The position numbers and the translations under genes are program-made. Positions 35,177 through 43,440 of a DNA stretch of 64,000 nt are shown here, piece after piece. The notes beneath the pieces are model-generated. The model did not search any database. It was given only the letters and a program-made list of their open reading frames with translations, and had not been told where the DNA came from. The stretch spans positions 124,001 through 188,000 of the forward strand of contig JAEUVF010000012.1 in assembly GCA_016787265.1 (NCBI GenBank). Reading direction: 5' to 3'. How positions within the stretch are numbered: the first letter of the stretch is position 1; every line of letters starts with the position of its first letter. The stretch comes from Flavipsychrobacter sp. GTDB taxonomy: Bacteria; Bacteroidota; Bacteroidia; Chitinophagales; Chitinophagaceae.

Positions 35177-35620
35177 ATGCCAGTTAAAATGAGATTGCAG
35201 CGTCACGGCTCCAAGAAAAGACCCTTCTACTTCATAGTAGTGGCGGACGCCCGTGCACCCAGAGATGGTAAATTCATCCAGAAAATCGGTACTTACAATC
35301 CCCTCACTGTTCCTGCAACGATCCAGTTGGACCGTCAGCGTGCGCTTGATTGGCTGCACAAGGGAGCTGAGCCTACGGATACAGTACGCCGAATCCTGTC
35401 TTTCAAAGGAGTTCTGTACCTGAAGCACCTGCTGCGTGGAGTTAAACTGGGCTTGTTCGATGACGTGACCGCTATGCAGAAATTTGAAGTTTGGCATAAG
35501 GAGCACGAAGCACAATTGAAGAAGCGCAGTGACGAACACCGCAAGCAACGCCAGGTGCGTCGTTTCCCTAACCAGGGAGCACGCCGCCCACAGCCTCGTC
35601 AGCAGGAAGGTGGAGAATAA
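35177..35620 (+). CDS. rpsP: 30S ribosomal protein S16
   Basis: A 147-residue S16. The core (1-about 85) starts [26 protein letters not shown] and includes [13 protein letters not shown] and the RAL(D)[13 protein letters not shown] segment. It is followed by a basic, low-complexity extension of about 60 residues ([19 protein letters not shown]), longer than E. coli S16 (82 residues), as in other Bacteroidota. S16 binds 16S rRNA early in assembly. Own promoter upstream and a strong terminator after. Confidence 0.96.
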   Translation: MPVKMRLQRHGSKKRPFYFIVVADARAPRDGKFIQKIGTYNPLTVPATIQLDRQRALDWLHKGAEPTDTVRRILSFKGVLYLKHLLRGVKLGLFDDVTAMQKFEVWHKEHEAQLKKRSDEHRKQRQVRRFPNQGARRPQPRQQEGGE

Positions 35621-35644
35621 TTGAATATTCCAGCTCATTCATAC

Positions 35645-35676
35645 AAATCCCGGTAGTACCCCTACCGGGATTTTTT
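35645..35676 (+). terminator. Intrinsic terminator between rpsP and rimM
   Basis: Perfect 12-bp arms AAATCCCGGTAG and CTACCGGGATTT with a 5-nt loop, continuing into a T-run (six T in all). It separates rpsP from rimM, genes usually cotranscribed. Confidence 0.88.
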
Positions 35677-35680
35677 AAAT

Positions 35681-35708
35681 TTTCACCTTTCACTTTTCAC
35701 CTTTCACC
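35681..35708. repeat. Four tandem TTTCACY heptamers abutting the rimM start codon
   Basis: Four exact 7-bp units, TTTCACC, TTTCACT, TTTCACC, TTTCACC, ending at the base before the rimM ATG. It replaces the whole leader between the rpsP terminator and rimM. Same unit as at 16638 and 58739. Confidence 0.9.
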
Positions 35709-36221
35709 ATGACTTACAATTCCATCGGCAAACTCGTGGCCGCTCACGGCATCTCCGGCGAACTGATCCTCAAGCACGCCCTGGGTAAAAAAACTTCCTT
35801 AAAGGGACTGGAAACACTCTTTATTGAGTTGCGTAAGGGGGAATTACTGCCTTATTTTATTGTATCCGCCAGGGCCAAAAACGAGCAGGAGATCATACTG
35901 CAGCTGGAAGGAATTAATTCCCGCGAAGCTGCACAAAAACTGGTGAGTAAAGAATGCTGGTTAACGGAAGAAGCCTTTCAGCAATATGCTGCGGCTCATG
36001 CTTCCATCTCTTTTCTTGGCTTTACTATTTTCAATGGAAACGAAGACCTGGGTGAAGTGCTCGAAGTGATTGAGCAACCCCACCAGGTACTCTGCCGGAT
36101 AGACCTGAATGGTAAAGAAGCCCTGCTACCCGTTCACCAGGACAGCCTCCTGGAGGTAGACCCCCGTAAAAAAATCCTCCGTGTCCAGCTCCCGGAGGGC
36201 CTCCTTGATATTTATCGTTGA
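35709..36221 (+). CDS. rimM: 16S rRNA processing protein RimM
   Basis: A 170-residue RimM with N-terminal beta-barrel (YNSIGKLVAAHGISGELIL, the family start motif) and C-terminal PRC-barrel (LGEVLEVIEQPHQVLCRIDLNGKEALLPVHQDSLLEVD). It assists maturation of the 3' head domain of 16S rRNA together with S19. The ATG follows directly on the heptamer repeat and there is no room for a normal leader after the terminator, so expression may depend on read-through from rpsP or initiation within the repeat. Confidence 0.94.
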   Translation: MTYNSIGKLVAAHGISGELILKHALGKKTSLKGLETLFIELRKGELLPYFIVSARAKNEQEIILQLEGINSREAAQKLVSKECWLTEEAFQQYAAAHASISFLGFTIFNGNEDLGEVLEVIEQPHQVLCRIDLNGKEALLPVHQDSLLEVDPRKKILRVQLPEGLLDIYR

Positions 36222-36222
36222 T

Positions 36223-36257
36223 CCCTCACCCGTCGGGTGGCACCGGTCGGGTGAGGG
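36223..36257. terminator. GC-rich palindrome between convergent genes
   Basis: Arms CCCTCACCCG and CGGGTGAGGG (10 bp, perfect) around a 15-nt loop that itself contains CGGGTGG and CACCGG. It fills the 41-bp gap between the rimM stop and the convergent DinB-like gene. There is no T-run, so termination is plausible but not certain. Confidence 0.5.
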
Positions 36258-36262
36258 GTGGA

Positions 36263-36838
36263 TTAGCCGATGGCAACTGGCAGGCGACCCAGTAATTGTT
36301 CGATCTGCACCCAGTGGCGCTGGTTGTGCGCGGTGATGAACATCAGCACATCACCCAAACGTAACCGGATAAAGGATGCTATGCTGATCGGTACACGAAT
36401 TGCCTGGAGATCCTTCTGCCTTGCTTTCTCCAGTAGTAACAGAAATTTCCGCTGCCATTGTAAAAACTCCCCAACTACCTTTTCTTTATCAAGATCCGCA
36501 GTTGGAGAATGCGCCTTCATCGCTTTCATTTTGTTTTTTACCTGTCCCTGTTGAGGTAACATGCTTCTGGTAAAATATCCACCCAGCCAGCCGGGTTGAA
36601 AATGCATACGTGCCGGTTCAACTGATTTCTCCAGCAGTCCTTCAATCAGTGGAATATAATACCTGTAATACGTGTTGAGATGCTCCAAAACCTGCAGGGT
36701 GTTCCAACGACCTGCACCATCATTTGCTTCCAGTAACTCCAGTGGTGAATGATTGCCTATGGCTTCCACTTCGTTCAGGAGATAGAGTCCTTCTTCCTTC
36801 AATGTTTGCAACAGTTCGGCTGCTATCAATGCTTTCAT
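36263..36838 (-). CDS. DinB-like (DUF664/YfiT superfamily) four-helix protein
   Basis: A 191-residue protein of the DinB/YfiT metalloenzyme fold, unrelated to DNA polymerase IV. Metal-type histidines are at VLEHLNTYYRYY (about residue 72) and near the C-terminus in ITAHNQRHWVQIEQLL. Members act as thiol transferases or are of unknown function. Single gene by position: -7 box at 36855-36862 and palindrome after the stop. No signal peptide. Confidence 0.83.
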   Translation of the reverse strand: MKALIAAELLQTLKEEGLYLLNEVEAIGNHSPLELLEANDGAGRWNTLQVLEHLNTYYRYYIPLIEGLLEKSVEPARMHFQPGWLGGYFTRSMLPQQGQVKNKMKAMKAHSPTADLDKEKVVGEFLQWQRKFLLLLEKARQKDLQAIRVPISIASFIRLRLGDVLMFITAHNQRHWVQIEQLLGRLPVAIG

Positions 36839-36854
36839 GTCGATTAATTTTTCA

Positions 36855-36862
36855 CAAAGCTA
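36855..36862 (-). promoter_or_regulatory. Candidate -7 box (TAGCTTTG) of the DinB-like gene
   Basis: Minus-strand TAGCTTTG fits TAnnTTTG exactly and lies 16 nt before the start codon. No clear -33 element. Confidence 0.45.
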
Positions 36863-36902
36863 TCTGCCTGCCGGCACCTGAATCTTTGCCTGGACCAAGA
36901 TT

Positions 36903-37496
36903 TTAGCCCAATCGGACCGTACCCAGTAATTTACTGAAGGTAGTGGCATCAATTCCAAGATAGGAAGCCAGGTATTTATGTGGAACCAGTTGTAAAATAT
37001 GCGGGCTCCTTTTCAGTAATGTTCTGAATTTCTCTTCAGCGGAGTACACCATGAGCTCAATCTGCCTTTCCAAAATGCCGCTGGTGGTAAACGCCAATGC
37101 CTTGTACATCAGTTCTGCAATGGATGGATGTTGCAGCCGGCATGCTTCTACCTGCTGGTAAGATGCCCGTAAAAAATGACTGCTGGTAAGCGTTTCGAGG
37201 AAATACCTGGATGGCCGCTGCAATAAAAAAGAATCAATAATACCTGAAAATGATCCCGGATAGGTAAAGACTACCGTCGCTTCTTTCTGGTCGTGCAGAT
37301 GAAATCCCCTTTGCACACCTTCTATTACCCAATATAAGTAACGTTCCACTTCGCCCGCAGCAGTAACCACTTCTTTTCGTTTATAGGATACCGTTGTCCA
37401 GATACTCTGAAAGTCTTCCCAGGCAGCTTTCTCAATAGGATGTATAACCGAAAGCTGCTGATACATTTTTTCAAGTGAACTGACAGTGTCTTTCAT
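36903..37496 (-). CDS. Crp/Fnr family transcription regulator
   Basis: A 197-residue regulator with a cyclic-nucleotide-binding fold (about 20-130; KRKEVVTAAGEVERYLYWVIEGVQRGF) and a short C-terminal HTH (VPHKYLASYLGIDATTFSKLLGTVR). It lacks the Cys ligands of FNR. Bacteroidota have many such paralogs, often controlling the gene beside them. Its start overlaps the stop of the 156-codon gene by 4 bp (ATGA), so the two are translationally coupled. Targets unknown. Confidence 0.88.
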   Translation of the reverse strand: MKDTVSSLEKMYQQLSVIHPIEKAAWEDFQSIWTTVSYKRKEVVTAAGEVERYLYWVIEGVQRGFHLHDQKEATVVFTYPGSFSGIIDSFLLQRPSRYFLETLTSSHFLRASYQQVEACRLQHPSIAELMYKALAFTTSGILERQIELMVYSAEEKFRTLLKRSPHILQLVPHKYLASYLGIDATTFSKLLGTVRLG

Positions 37497-37963
37497 TTCA
37501 TATCTGATTGAATAAAATCTGCGGCCAATTTTAATCGATAATACAGGTTACTTAACATGAGCGAGGTATTGTTCCTAAGCTGGTTTACTGTTCCTCCATT
37601 CATTTTCTGCAGGGTTCTTAATTCCTCCAGCTTTTCATCAATCTTATCAAACAACTGATTCATTGTCCACCCGATATATCGTTTGTTTCGGTCTTCCTTA
37701 ATATGATAAGGTTCTATTTTACCCGCTTTTAGTTTACTGAATTTAAAATTTGATTTGATGGCTGCTTTGATGGCTTCATTATTCAGGTGCTGGATGATGG
37801 TATCTTCCGGAAACTGATTCATGTATCCATTTTTAAATACATTGAGATTGTGTTGCAGTTCACGCAACAACTCTCTTTTTTGTACATCATTTGTTTTGGA
37901 TCGTGCCTGAAGAAAACTGATTAACTTTTCCAAAGGTCCGAGTCCGGCTTTCAACCATTCCAT
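37493..37963 (-). CDS. Helical hypothetical protein coupled to a Crp-type regulator
   Basis: Not recognised. A 156-residue, Lys-rich, almost wholly alpha-helical protein (LEKLISFLQARSKTNDVQKRELLRELQHNLNVFK, shown in part; LFDKIDEKLEELRTLQKMN; NTSLMLSNLYYRLKLAADFI). No signal or membrane segment. It precedes and overlaps the Crp-type gene. A 15-bp palindrome AAATATT-C-AATATTT (37969-37983) lies 5 bp before the start codon and could be an autoregulatory operator. Confidence 0.7.
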   Translation of the reverse strand: MEWLKAGLGPLEKLISFLQARSKTNDVQKRELLRELQHNLNVFKNGYMNQFPEDTIIQHLNNEAIKAAIKSNFKFSKLKAGKIEPYHIKEDRNKRYIGWTMNQLFDKIDEKLEELRTLQKMNGGTVNQLRNNTSLMLSNLYYRLKLAADFIQSDMK

Positions 37964-38058
37964 TAATTAAATATTCAATATTTTTAATTCTCACCTGCTT
38001 TAATCGAATAATGATAATTTCTTAAAATTAAATCAATAAATTAGAACGCGCATCAGTA

Positions 38059-38066
38059 TAGGTTTG
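38059..38066 (+). promoter_or_regulatory. Candidate -7 box (TAGGTTTG) of the ECF sigma/SusCD locus
   Basis: TAGGTTTG fits TAnnTTTG exactly, 22 nt before the sigma gene start. No TTG is visible 19-21 bp upstream; that region is AT-rich. The 125-bp gap is shared with the divergent helical-protein gene. Confidence 0.45.
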
Positions 38067-38088
38067 CACGATATAAAGAGATCGCCGT

Positions 38089-38631
38089 ATGTTGACCAGT
38101 CTAAAAGAAGGGGATCACCAGGCATTTACAGATGCTTATGACAGATGGAAACAAAAGGTCTATCATTACTGTCTTAAACGCACACAGGATCCCGAAATAG
38201 CCAAGGACCTTACCCAGCAGAGCTTTATCAAGCTCTGGCGTTACCGGCGTCAATTGGATGAATCTATAAGCTTCGAACGACAGTTATTTCAGAAAGTAAG
38301 GCAGGTATATCTGGACTGGTTAAAAAAAGAGGCGCAGTATCGCAAGCATTTCACCATTTCCCAGGAGACCAATGATCAGTCTGCGATCTACCAAATGAAT
38401 CCGGAGTTACGTTCATCCTTATATGCTGCATTAAATCAGCTACCGGAAAAAAGAAAAAAAATATTTGAGCTTAAGCATATACATGGATACTCTTACAAGG
38501 AAATAGCAGAGACACTGGGCATATCAATAAAAACGGTCGACAATCAATTGCTAAAAGCAATCAGCGATTTAAGAAAATCGCTCAGCAGTTCCCAGTTTGT
38601 GCTTTTTTACATTTTATTTTTTTTTGAATAG
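38089..38631 (+). CDS. ECF sigma factor (FecI/SusCD-locus type) with hydrophobic tail
   Basis: A 180-residue ECF sigma. Region 2: YDRWKQKVYHYCLKRTQDPEIAKDLTQQSFIKLWRYR (shown in pieces: YDRWKQKVYHYCLKR, DLTQQSFIKLWRYR). Region 4: LPEKRKKIFELKHIHGYSYK and EIAETLGISIKTVDNQLLKA. After the last helix it ends in FVLFYILFFFE, a hydrophobic tail unusual for a soluble sigma factor. First gene of a co-oriented series with FecR, SusC and SusD, so its predicted job is to turn on the SusC operon when substrate is present. Confidence 0.9.
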   Translation: MLTSLKEGDHQAFTDAYDRWKQKVYHYCLKRTQDPEIAKDLTQQSFIKLWRYRRQLDESISFERQLFQKVRQVYLDWLKKEAQYRKHFTISQETNDQSAIYQMNPELRSSLYAALNQLPEKRKKIFELKHIHGYSYKEIAETLGISIKTVDNQLLKAISDLRKSLSSSQFVLFYILFFFE

Positions 38632-38678
38632 GGAGATCCCGGTTCTTATGCGTACATATTGATACGCTTATTACTGAT

Positions 38679-40094
38679 TTGAACAAAAAAGCACTTATAC
38701 AAAAATTTCTCAACAATGAGGCGGATCCTGCAGAAGCTGCTAGAGCACTGCAGTACCTGAAGGAAAATCCGGAATTGTTGGAAGAATTTCTTCCAGAATC
38801 AGAATGGGATGCAGTAGCAGAACAACCCATTCCTCTGGAAGTGGAAGAACTTATCCGAAAGGAAGTGCTTACCTCTACCAAACCCTTCCGTATATCAGCT
38901 TACGTAAAGCCATGGGCTGTTGCCGCTTCTGTTTTGGCAGTAGTGGCCAGCCTATTCCTGTTTAACAGGCCTGAAAAGATACAACCACAGTTGGCAGTAA
39001 TTCCTTTATCGGTTCCTGTTCAGGAACGTGTGTATGATACCCTTTTTAATACTGGAAGCGGACAGATGACTATTGTACTGGATGATGGTTCGAAAGTTCA
39101 GCTTTTCGGTCATTCCAGTCTTGTTGTGCCAGTTTCAATGGAAAGCAGCAGAGCATTGCAATTGTACGGGAAAGCCATTTTTCATGTAAGCAAAAATCCG
39201 AAACTTCCTTTCAACGTAAAATCAGGTGCAATCAGTACCACTGCGCTTGGAACCATATTTCTTGTAGATGCCACACCTAACCAATCTACCATCCATGTAG
39301 CGCTGTATGAAGGCAAAGTGGTTGTGAAGTCCGTTGATTACACGCTTGATTTTGGCGATACCTACTTAAATCCGGGAGAGCAATGCCAGGTCAACCTGAA
39401 AGCGGGAAGTGTTGCAGTTTCTTCCATCCCACAACTTGCTATTCGCACGCGCACCGTACTTCAGGAAAGACAGGTTGAATCGGAAATGGATCCGATTACA
39501 CTAAATTTTGTAAAAGTTCCATTAAGCAGGCTCTTTTATAACCTGGAACGCCGGTTTGAAAAAACGATACGTCTGGATACTTCTTTGGTTCAATCCCAGT
39601 TGTTTACCGGAAGCTTTAAGGAAGAAGATTCGTTGTACCAGATTCTCCAGGTTATCGGAACCATGAATGGTTTAGAGGTAGTGCCGGAATCCAATGGTTT
39701 TGCATTACTCAAAGAGGATCGAATCCCGGCTGTTATAATTGCCAATGAATTACTTGGCGGTCTTTTGCCTAAAGTGGATTCAGTTTTGGAGCTGGTACCG
39801 GTGAGTACACCTGAGATTGCAAAGGAACCTGCCCCGGTGCTGAATCGCATTACAAAAACCCCTGATGGTGAATACTTCAGGAAAATGACCTTATCAGATC
39901 TCTTTGATCATCTTCAGCAAAAACATAAGATTCGAATAATCTATAATAAGGATCTGATGCAGGGATTGTCTTTCACCGGCACCCTCCCTGATGATCAGTC
40001 CTATATCAATATGCTGCAGATCATTTGCCGGATGAATGAACTGAAGCTTCATAAAATGAAACGTGGTACTTATTCCGTAGAGCCAGGAAAATAA
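38679..40094 (+). CDS. FecR-type anti-sigma factor with two C-terminal STN/DUF4974-like domains
   Basis: A 471-residue regulator of the ECF sigma. A cytoplasmic part (1-77), one membrane helix (79-95), a FecR periplasmic domain (about 120-250; VLDDGSKVQLFGHSSLVVPV and ALGTIFLVDA) and then two copies of an STN/DUF4974-like module: about 276-347 (VPLSRLFYNLERRFEKTIRL) and 398-471 (MTLSDLFDHLQQKHKIRIIY). One copy is usual. The start is TTG at 38679; no in-frame ATG is near. It senses the SusC receptor via its N-terminal signalling contact by analogy with FecA-FecR-FecI. Confidence 0.88.
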   Translation: MNKKALIQKFLNNEADPAEAARALQYLKENPELLEEFLPESEWDAVAEQPIPLEVEELIRKEVLTSTKPFRISAYVKPWAVAASVLAVVASLFLFNRPEKIQPQLAVIPLSVPVQERVYDTLFNTGSGQMTIVLDDGSKVQLFGHSSLVVPVSMESSRALQLYGKAIFHVSKNPKLPFNVKSGAISTTALGTIFLVDATPNQSTIHVALYEGKVVVKSVDYTLDFGDTYLNPGEQCQVNLKAGSVAVSSIPQLAIRTRTVLQERQVESEMDPITLNFVKVPLSRLFYNLERRFEKTIRLDTSLVQSQLFTGSFKEEDSLYQILQVIGTMNGLEVVPESNGFALLKEDRIPAVIIANELLGGLLPKVDSVLELVPVSTPEIAKEPAPVLNRITKTPDGEYFRKMTLSDLFDHLQQKHKIRIIYNKDLMQGLSFTGTLPDDQSYINMLQIICRMNELKLHKMKRGTYSVEPGK

Positions 40095-40138
40095 TGGGCT
40101 CCTTAAAGTAAGAAACATACATACCAAAGCATACGACT

Positions 40139-43100
40139 ATGAACGTAGAACTACCTCGTCTCCGGGTGTTGGGGATACTCTTTTGGCTTTTTCTGTTCCA
40201 TTCGCAACCTGGTTTTGCACAAAACAGACTGCTGACCGGTACTGTGCTTGACGACAATGGTGCAGTCCTTTCCAATGTTACGATTACAGCGGTTAATACT
40301 GCTGATACAAGTCTGCAGTACACAACCATTTCGGATGGGAAAGGTATTTTTTCATTTAATCAGCTTAAGCCGGGAGCATCCTATCATTTCCGGTTTAGTT
40401 ATGTTGGTTACACTCAATACAATGTCAACAATTTCCTGATCCGCGAGGGAGAGAACAACTCCATCATGGTTCGGTTGCAACCTGCTCCAAAAGGATTGGA
40501 TGAAGTAGTCCTGGTTGGTTATGGCACACAGAAAAAAATCAACCTGAGTGGCGCAGTACAGCAGGTAGCGGGTGATGATCTCAGAGATCGTCCCGTTACC
40601 AACATGACTTCCCTTCTGCAGGGTGTAATCCCCAACCTGAACATTCGGGTTTCCAGTGGAACACCCGGACAAATGGGCAGCATCAACATCCGGGGAGCTT
40701 CTTCCATAAGCGGATCCAATGCGGTTTCGCAGGAACCTTTGGTGATCATAGATGGAGTACCAGGAACCCTGGATCGTTTGAATCCGGAAGAGGTGGAGAG
40801 CATCAGTGTACTGAAGGATGCGTCTGTTGCGGCTATCTATGGAGCAAGAGGTGCTTTTGGTGTGATCCTGGTTACCACCAAAACGGGTAAAGCAGGAAAA
40901 ACGCAGTTGCGCTATAATAACAACTTCGGTTATTCAACACCGACAGTTAGTACAAATTTCCTCACCAATGGTTACGACTGGATGCGCATCAACGATGCGG
41001 CACTTGCACATGTAGGTGGGTATTCAGGATATACAGAGCGTGATTACCAGGAACTTTATGCACGCCGTAATGACAAAACAGAAGATCCTTCCCGGCCCTG
41101 GGTAACAGTGCAAAACCGGAATGGAAAAGATCAGTATGTCTATTATGGCAATTACGATTGGTGGGATATTATGTTTACAGATTGGCAGGCTGGGCAGAAT
41201 CATAACCTTTCAATCAGCGGTGGGAGTGATAATATTTCCTATATGATCAATGGAAACATCAAAACCAAAGATGGTATCATGCGGATGAATACCGACAAAT
41301 ACAGTTCAAAAACCCTCCGTACTAAGATCAGTGCAAAAATTAATCCCTGGTTACGGATTTCCAACAATACCAATTTCTATTCTAACCGGTATGCTTACCA
41401 GGGTAGGGAAGGAGGTGGCTCGGCCAATTTTATCCATGTGAATGTACATGCTTCACCGGCCTATGCACCATTTAATCCGGATGGTACCGCTTCATATAGA
41501 ACAGGCCTGAATAACTATGATATTGGGGATGGAATTTTTGCCATGCTGATTAATGGCAATACCCGCGGAGAAGATCGTAAATATGAGATTACTACCATTA
41601 ATGAAGTGGCCATCCAGCCCTTAAAGGGATGGAATATCATTGGTAATTATAGTTATAATTTGTATACGGATCCGGGATGGTATCGTCAGACCGCTGCGAG
41701 TTATTCTTTGTACCCGGGTGTAACAGAAGTTGCTCCCAAATACAGTGTGGATATGCTGAAAGAAATGCAGCAGATGAACCATCGTCATGTAGTGAACCTG
41801 TATTCTGATTATACCAAAAGTTTTAACAGGATCCATACCATTAAACTCCTGGCTGGTTACAACCAGGAACTGCATATCGACAAACGCATACGTGGTGAAC
41901 GAAATAACCTCAGTTCAGATGAATTGAATGACCTGAACCTTGGAACCGGTGACCAGCGCGTGTTTGGTGGTTCCTCCGAAATGGCGCTTGTTGGTATTTT
42001 CTATCGTGTGAATTATGATTATAAAGGAAAATATATCATTGAAACAAATGGTCGTTATGATGGATCTTCCCGCTTCCCTAAAAAGGATCGCTGGGGCTTC
42101 TTCCCTTCCATGTCTGTTGCGTGGAGAGCCAGCGAAGAAAATTTCTTTGAGCCCCTTCGAAGTGTAGTGAGTGATTTTAAACTGAGAGGATCTATAGGTT
42201 CCCTCGGCAATCAGCAGATAAGCAGCCGCTATCCCTATATCTCTTCCATGAACCCGGGTGTGGCGGATTATATTCTGGATGGGCAAAGAGCAAACTTTTA
42301 CAATCCCGCAAACCCTGTGTCTGCTACACTTACCTGGGAAACAGCTACTACTTATAATGGTGGCGTAGATCTTTCCTTCTTTAAGAACAGGTTAAATATC
42401 AGTTTTGATAAATATGTGCGGATCACTGATAATATCCTGGGAGCTGGTGTAAAAATCCCGAATGTATATGGGGCAACCCAGCCACTTGAGAATGTGGCCA
42501 CACTTGAAACAAGAGGTTTTGAACTGGCCATTAATTACCGGAACCGGCTGGTGCTGGGTAATAAACCTCTGTCCTACAGCTTCAATGTTGCTTTGAGTGA
42601 TAACAGATCCTTCGTAAAAGAAATCAATAACCCAACAGCGCTTACTCATAGCCTGTATAAAGGAAAAGAAATCGGAGAGATCTGGGGATATATTACAGAT
42701 GGTTTCTTCCAGACTGATGCGGAAGCGAAAACCTATCCTGTTGACCAGCGTTTCCTGAATCGTGTCCGGTTGGATAATAATATTCCGCTGCGTGCAGGTG
42801 ACCTTCGTTGGGTAGATCTTGATGGCAACAATGTGATCAGTGCAGGAGCCAACACAATTAAGGACCCGGGGGATCAGCGGGTAATTGGAAACAGCACCCC
42901 GCGTTATTCTTATGCCTTTGGTGGAAATGCAAGCTGGAATAATATAGATTTCAGTTTTCTCTTCCAGGGACTTGGGAAAATGGACTGGTATCCAGGAAAC
43001 AATGCCGATCGATTCTGGGGGCCTTATTCCCGTCCTTATTTTTCTTTCATTCCGGCGGATTTTGAAAAAGATATTTACAGTGCAAATAACCCCAATGCTT

Positions 43101-43411
43101 ATTTCCCCAACCTGTTGGCTTATGTTGCCCTGAATGCCAACAATGAATTGAGGGCAACCAACAATCGTTACCTGCAGAACCTTGCCTATCTGCGGTTAAA
43201 AAATGTAACGATCGGGTATACACTACCTGCTAATCTTACCCGGAGAGCAGCCATAAAAGGACTAAGGATTTTTGCAAGTGGTGAAAATGTAATCACTTTC
43301 ACTAAACTCCGGTCTAAATACATTGATCCCGAGCAGGCCATGGCAAATATTGATGGTCGGGTGTATCCATTCAGTAAAACATTTTCATTCGGTATTGATA
43401 TCACGCTTTGA
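40139..43411 (+). CDS. SusC/RagA-type TonB-dependent outer-membrane transporter
   Basis: A 1090-residue transporter. Signal peptide (about 1-28), CarboxypepD-regulatory-like domain (about 30-115; LTGTVLDDNGAVLSNVTITAVN), TonB box/plug start (DEVVLVGYGTQKKINLSGAV), plug (about 120-240) and a 22-strand barrel ending SFGIDITL. It pulls a large ligand caught by SusD through the outer membrane using TonB energy. It lacks an STN domain before the plug, so signalling to FecR would follow the Bacteroidota SusC variant. SusD starts 29 bp after its stop. Confidence 0.96.
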   Translation: MNVELPRLRVLGILFWLFLFHSQPGFAQNRLLTGTVLDDNGAVLSNVTITAVNTADTSLQYTTISDGKGIFSFNQLKPGASYHFRFSYVGYTQYNVNNFLIREGENNSIMVRLQPAPKGLDEVVLVGYGTQKKINLSGAVQQVAGDDLRDRPVTNMTSLLQGVIPNLNIRVSSGTPGQMGSINIRGASSISGSNAVSQEPLVIIDGVPGTLDRLNPEEVESISVLKDASVAAIYGARGAFGVILVTTKTGKAGKTQLRYNNNFGYSTPTVSTNFLTNGYDWMRINDAALAHVGGYSGYTERDYQELYARRNDKTEDPSRPWVTVQNRNGKDQYVYYGNYDWWDIMFTDWQAGQNHNLSISGGSDNISYMINGNIKTKDGIMRMNTDKYSSKTLRTKISAKINPWLRISNNTNFYSNRYAYQGREGGGSANFIHVNVHASPAYAPFNPDGTASYRTGLNNYDIGDGIFAMLINGNTRGEDRKYEITTINEVAIQPLKGWNIIGNYSYNLYTDPGWYRQTAASYSLYPGVTEVAPKYSVDMLKEMQQMNHRHVVNLYSDYTKSFNRIHTIKLLAGYNQELHIDKRIRGERNNLSSDELNDLNLGTGDQRVFGGSSEMALVGIFYRVNYDYKGKYIIETNGRYDGSSRFPKKDRWGFFPSMSVAWRASEENFFEPLRSVVSDFKLRGSIGSLGNQQISSRYPYISSMNPGVADYILDGQRANFYNPANPVSATLTWETATTYNGGVDLSFFKNRLNISFDKYVRITDNILGAGVKIPNVYGATQPLENVATLETRGFELAINYRNRLVLGNKPLSYSFNVALSDNRSFVKEINNPTALTHSLYKGKEIGEIWGYITDGFFQTDAEAKTYPVDQRFLNRVRLDNNIPLRAGDLRWVDLDGNNVISAGANTIKDPGDQRVIGNSTPRYSYAFGGNASWNNIDFSFLFQGLGKMDWYPGNNADRFWGPYSRPYFSFIPADFEKDIYSANNPNAYFPNLLAYVALNANNELRATNNRYLQNLAYLRLKNVTIGYTLPANLTRRAAIKGLRIFASGENVITFTKLRSKYIDPEQAMANIDGRVYPFSKTFSFGIDITL

Positions 43412-43440
43412 TCCATAAGTGGAAAGAAAAAATTCGAATT

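Noticed and set aside
36263..36838. Calling this gene DNA polymerase IV because it is DinB-like
   Set aside because: DinB-like here means the YfiT/DUF664 four-helix fold; the polymerase is at 48599.
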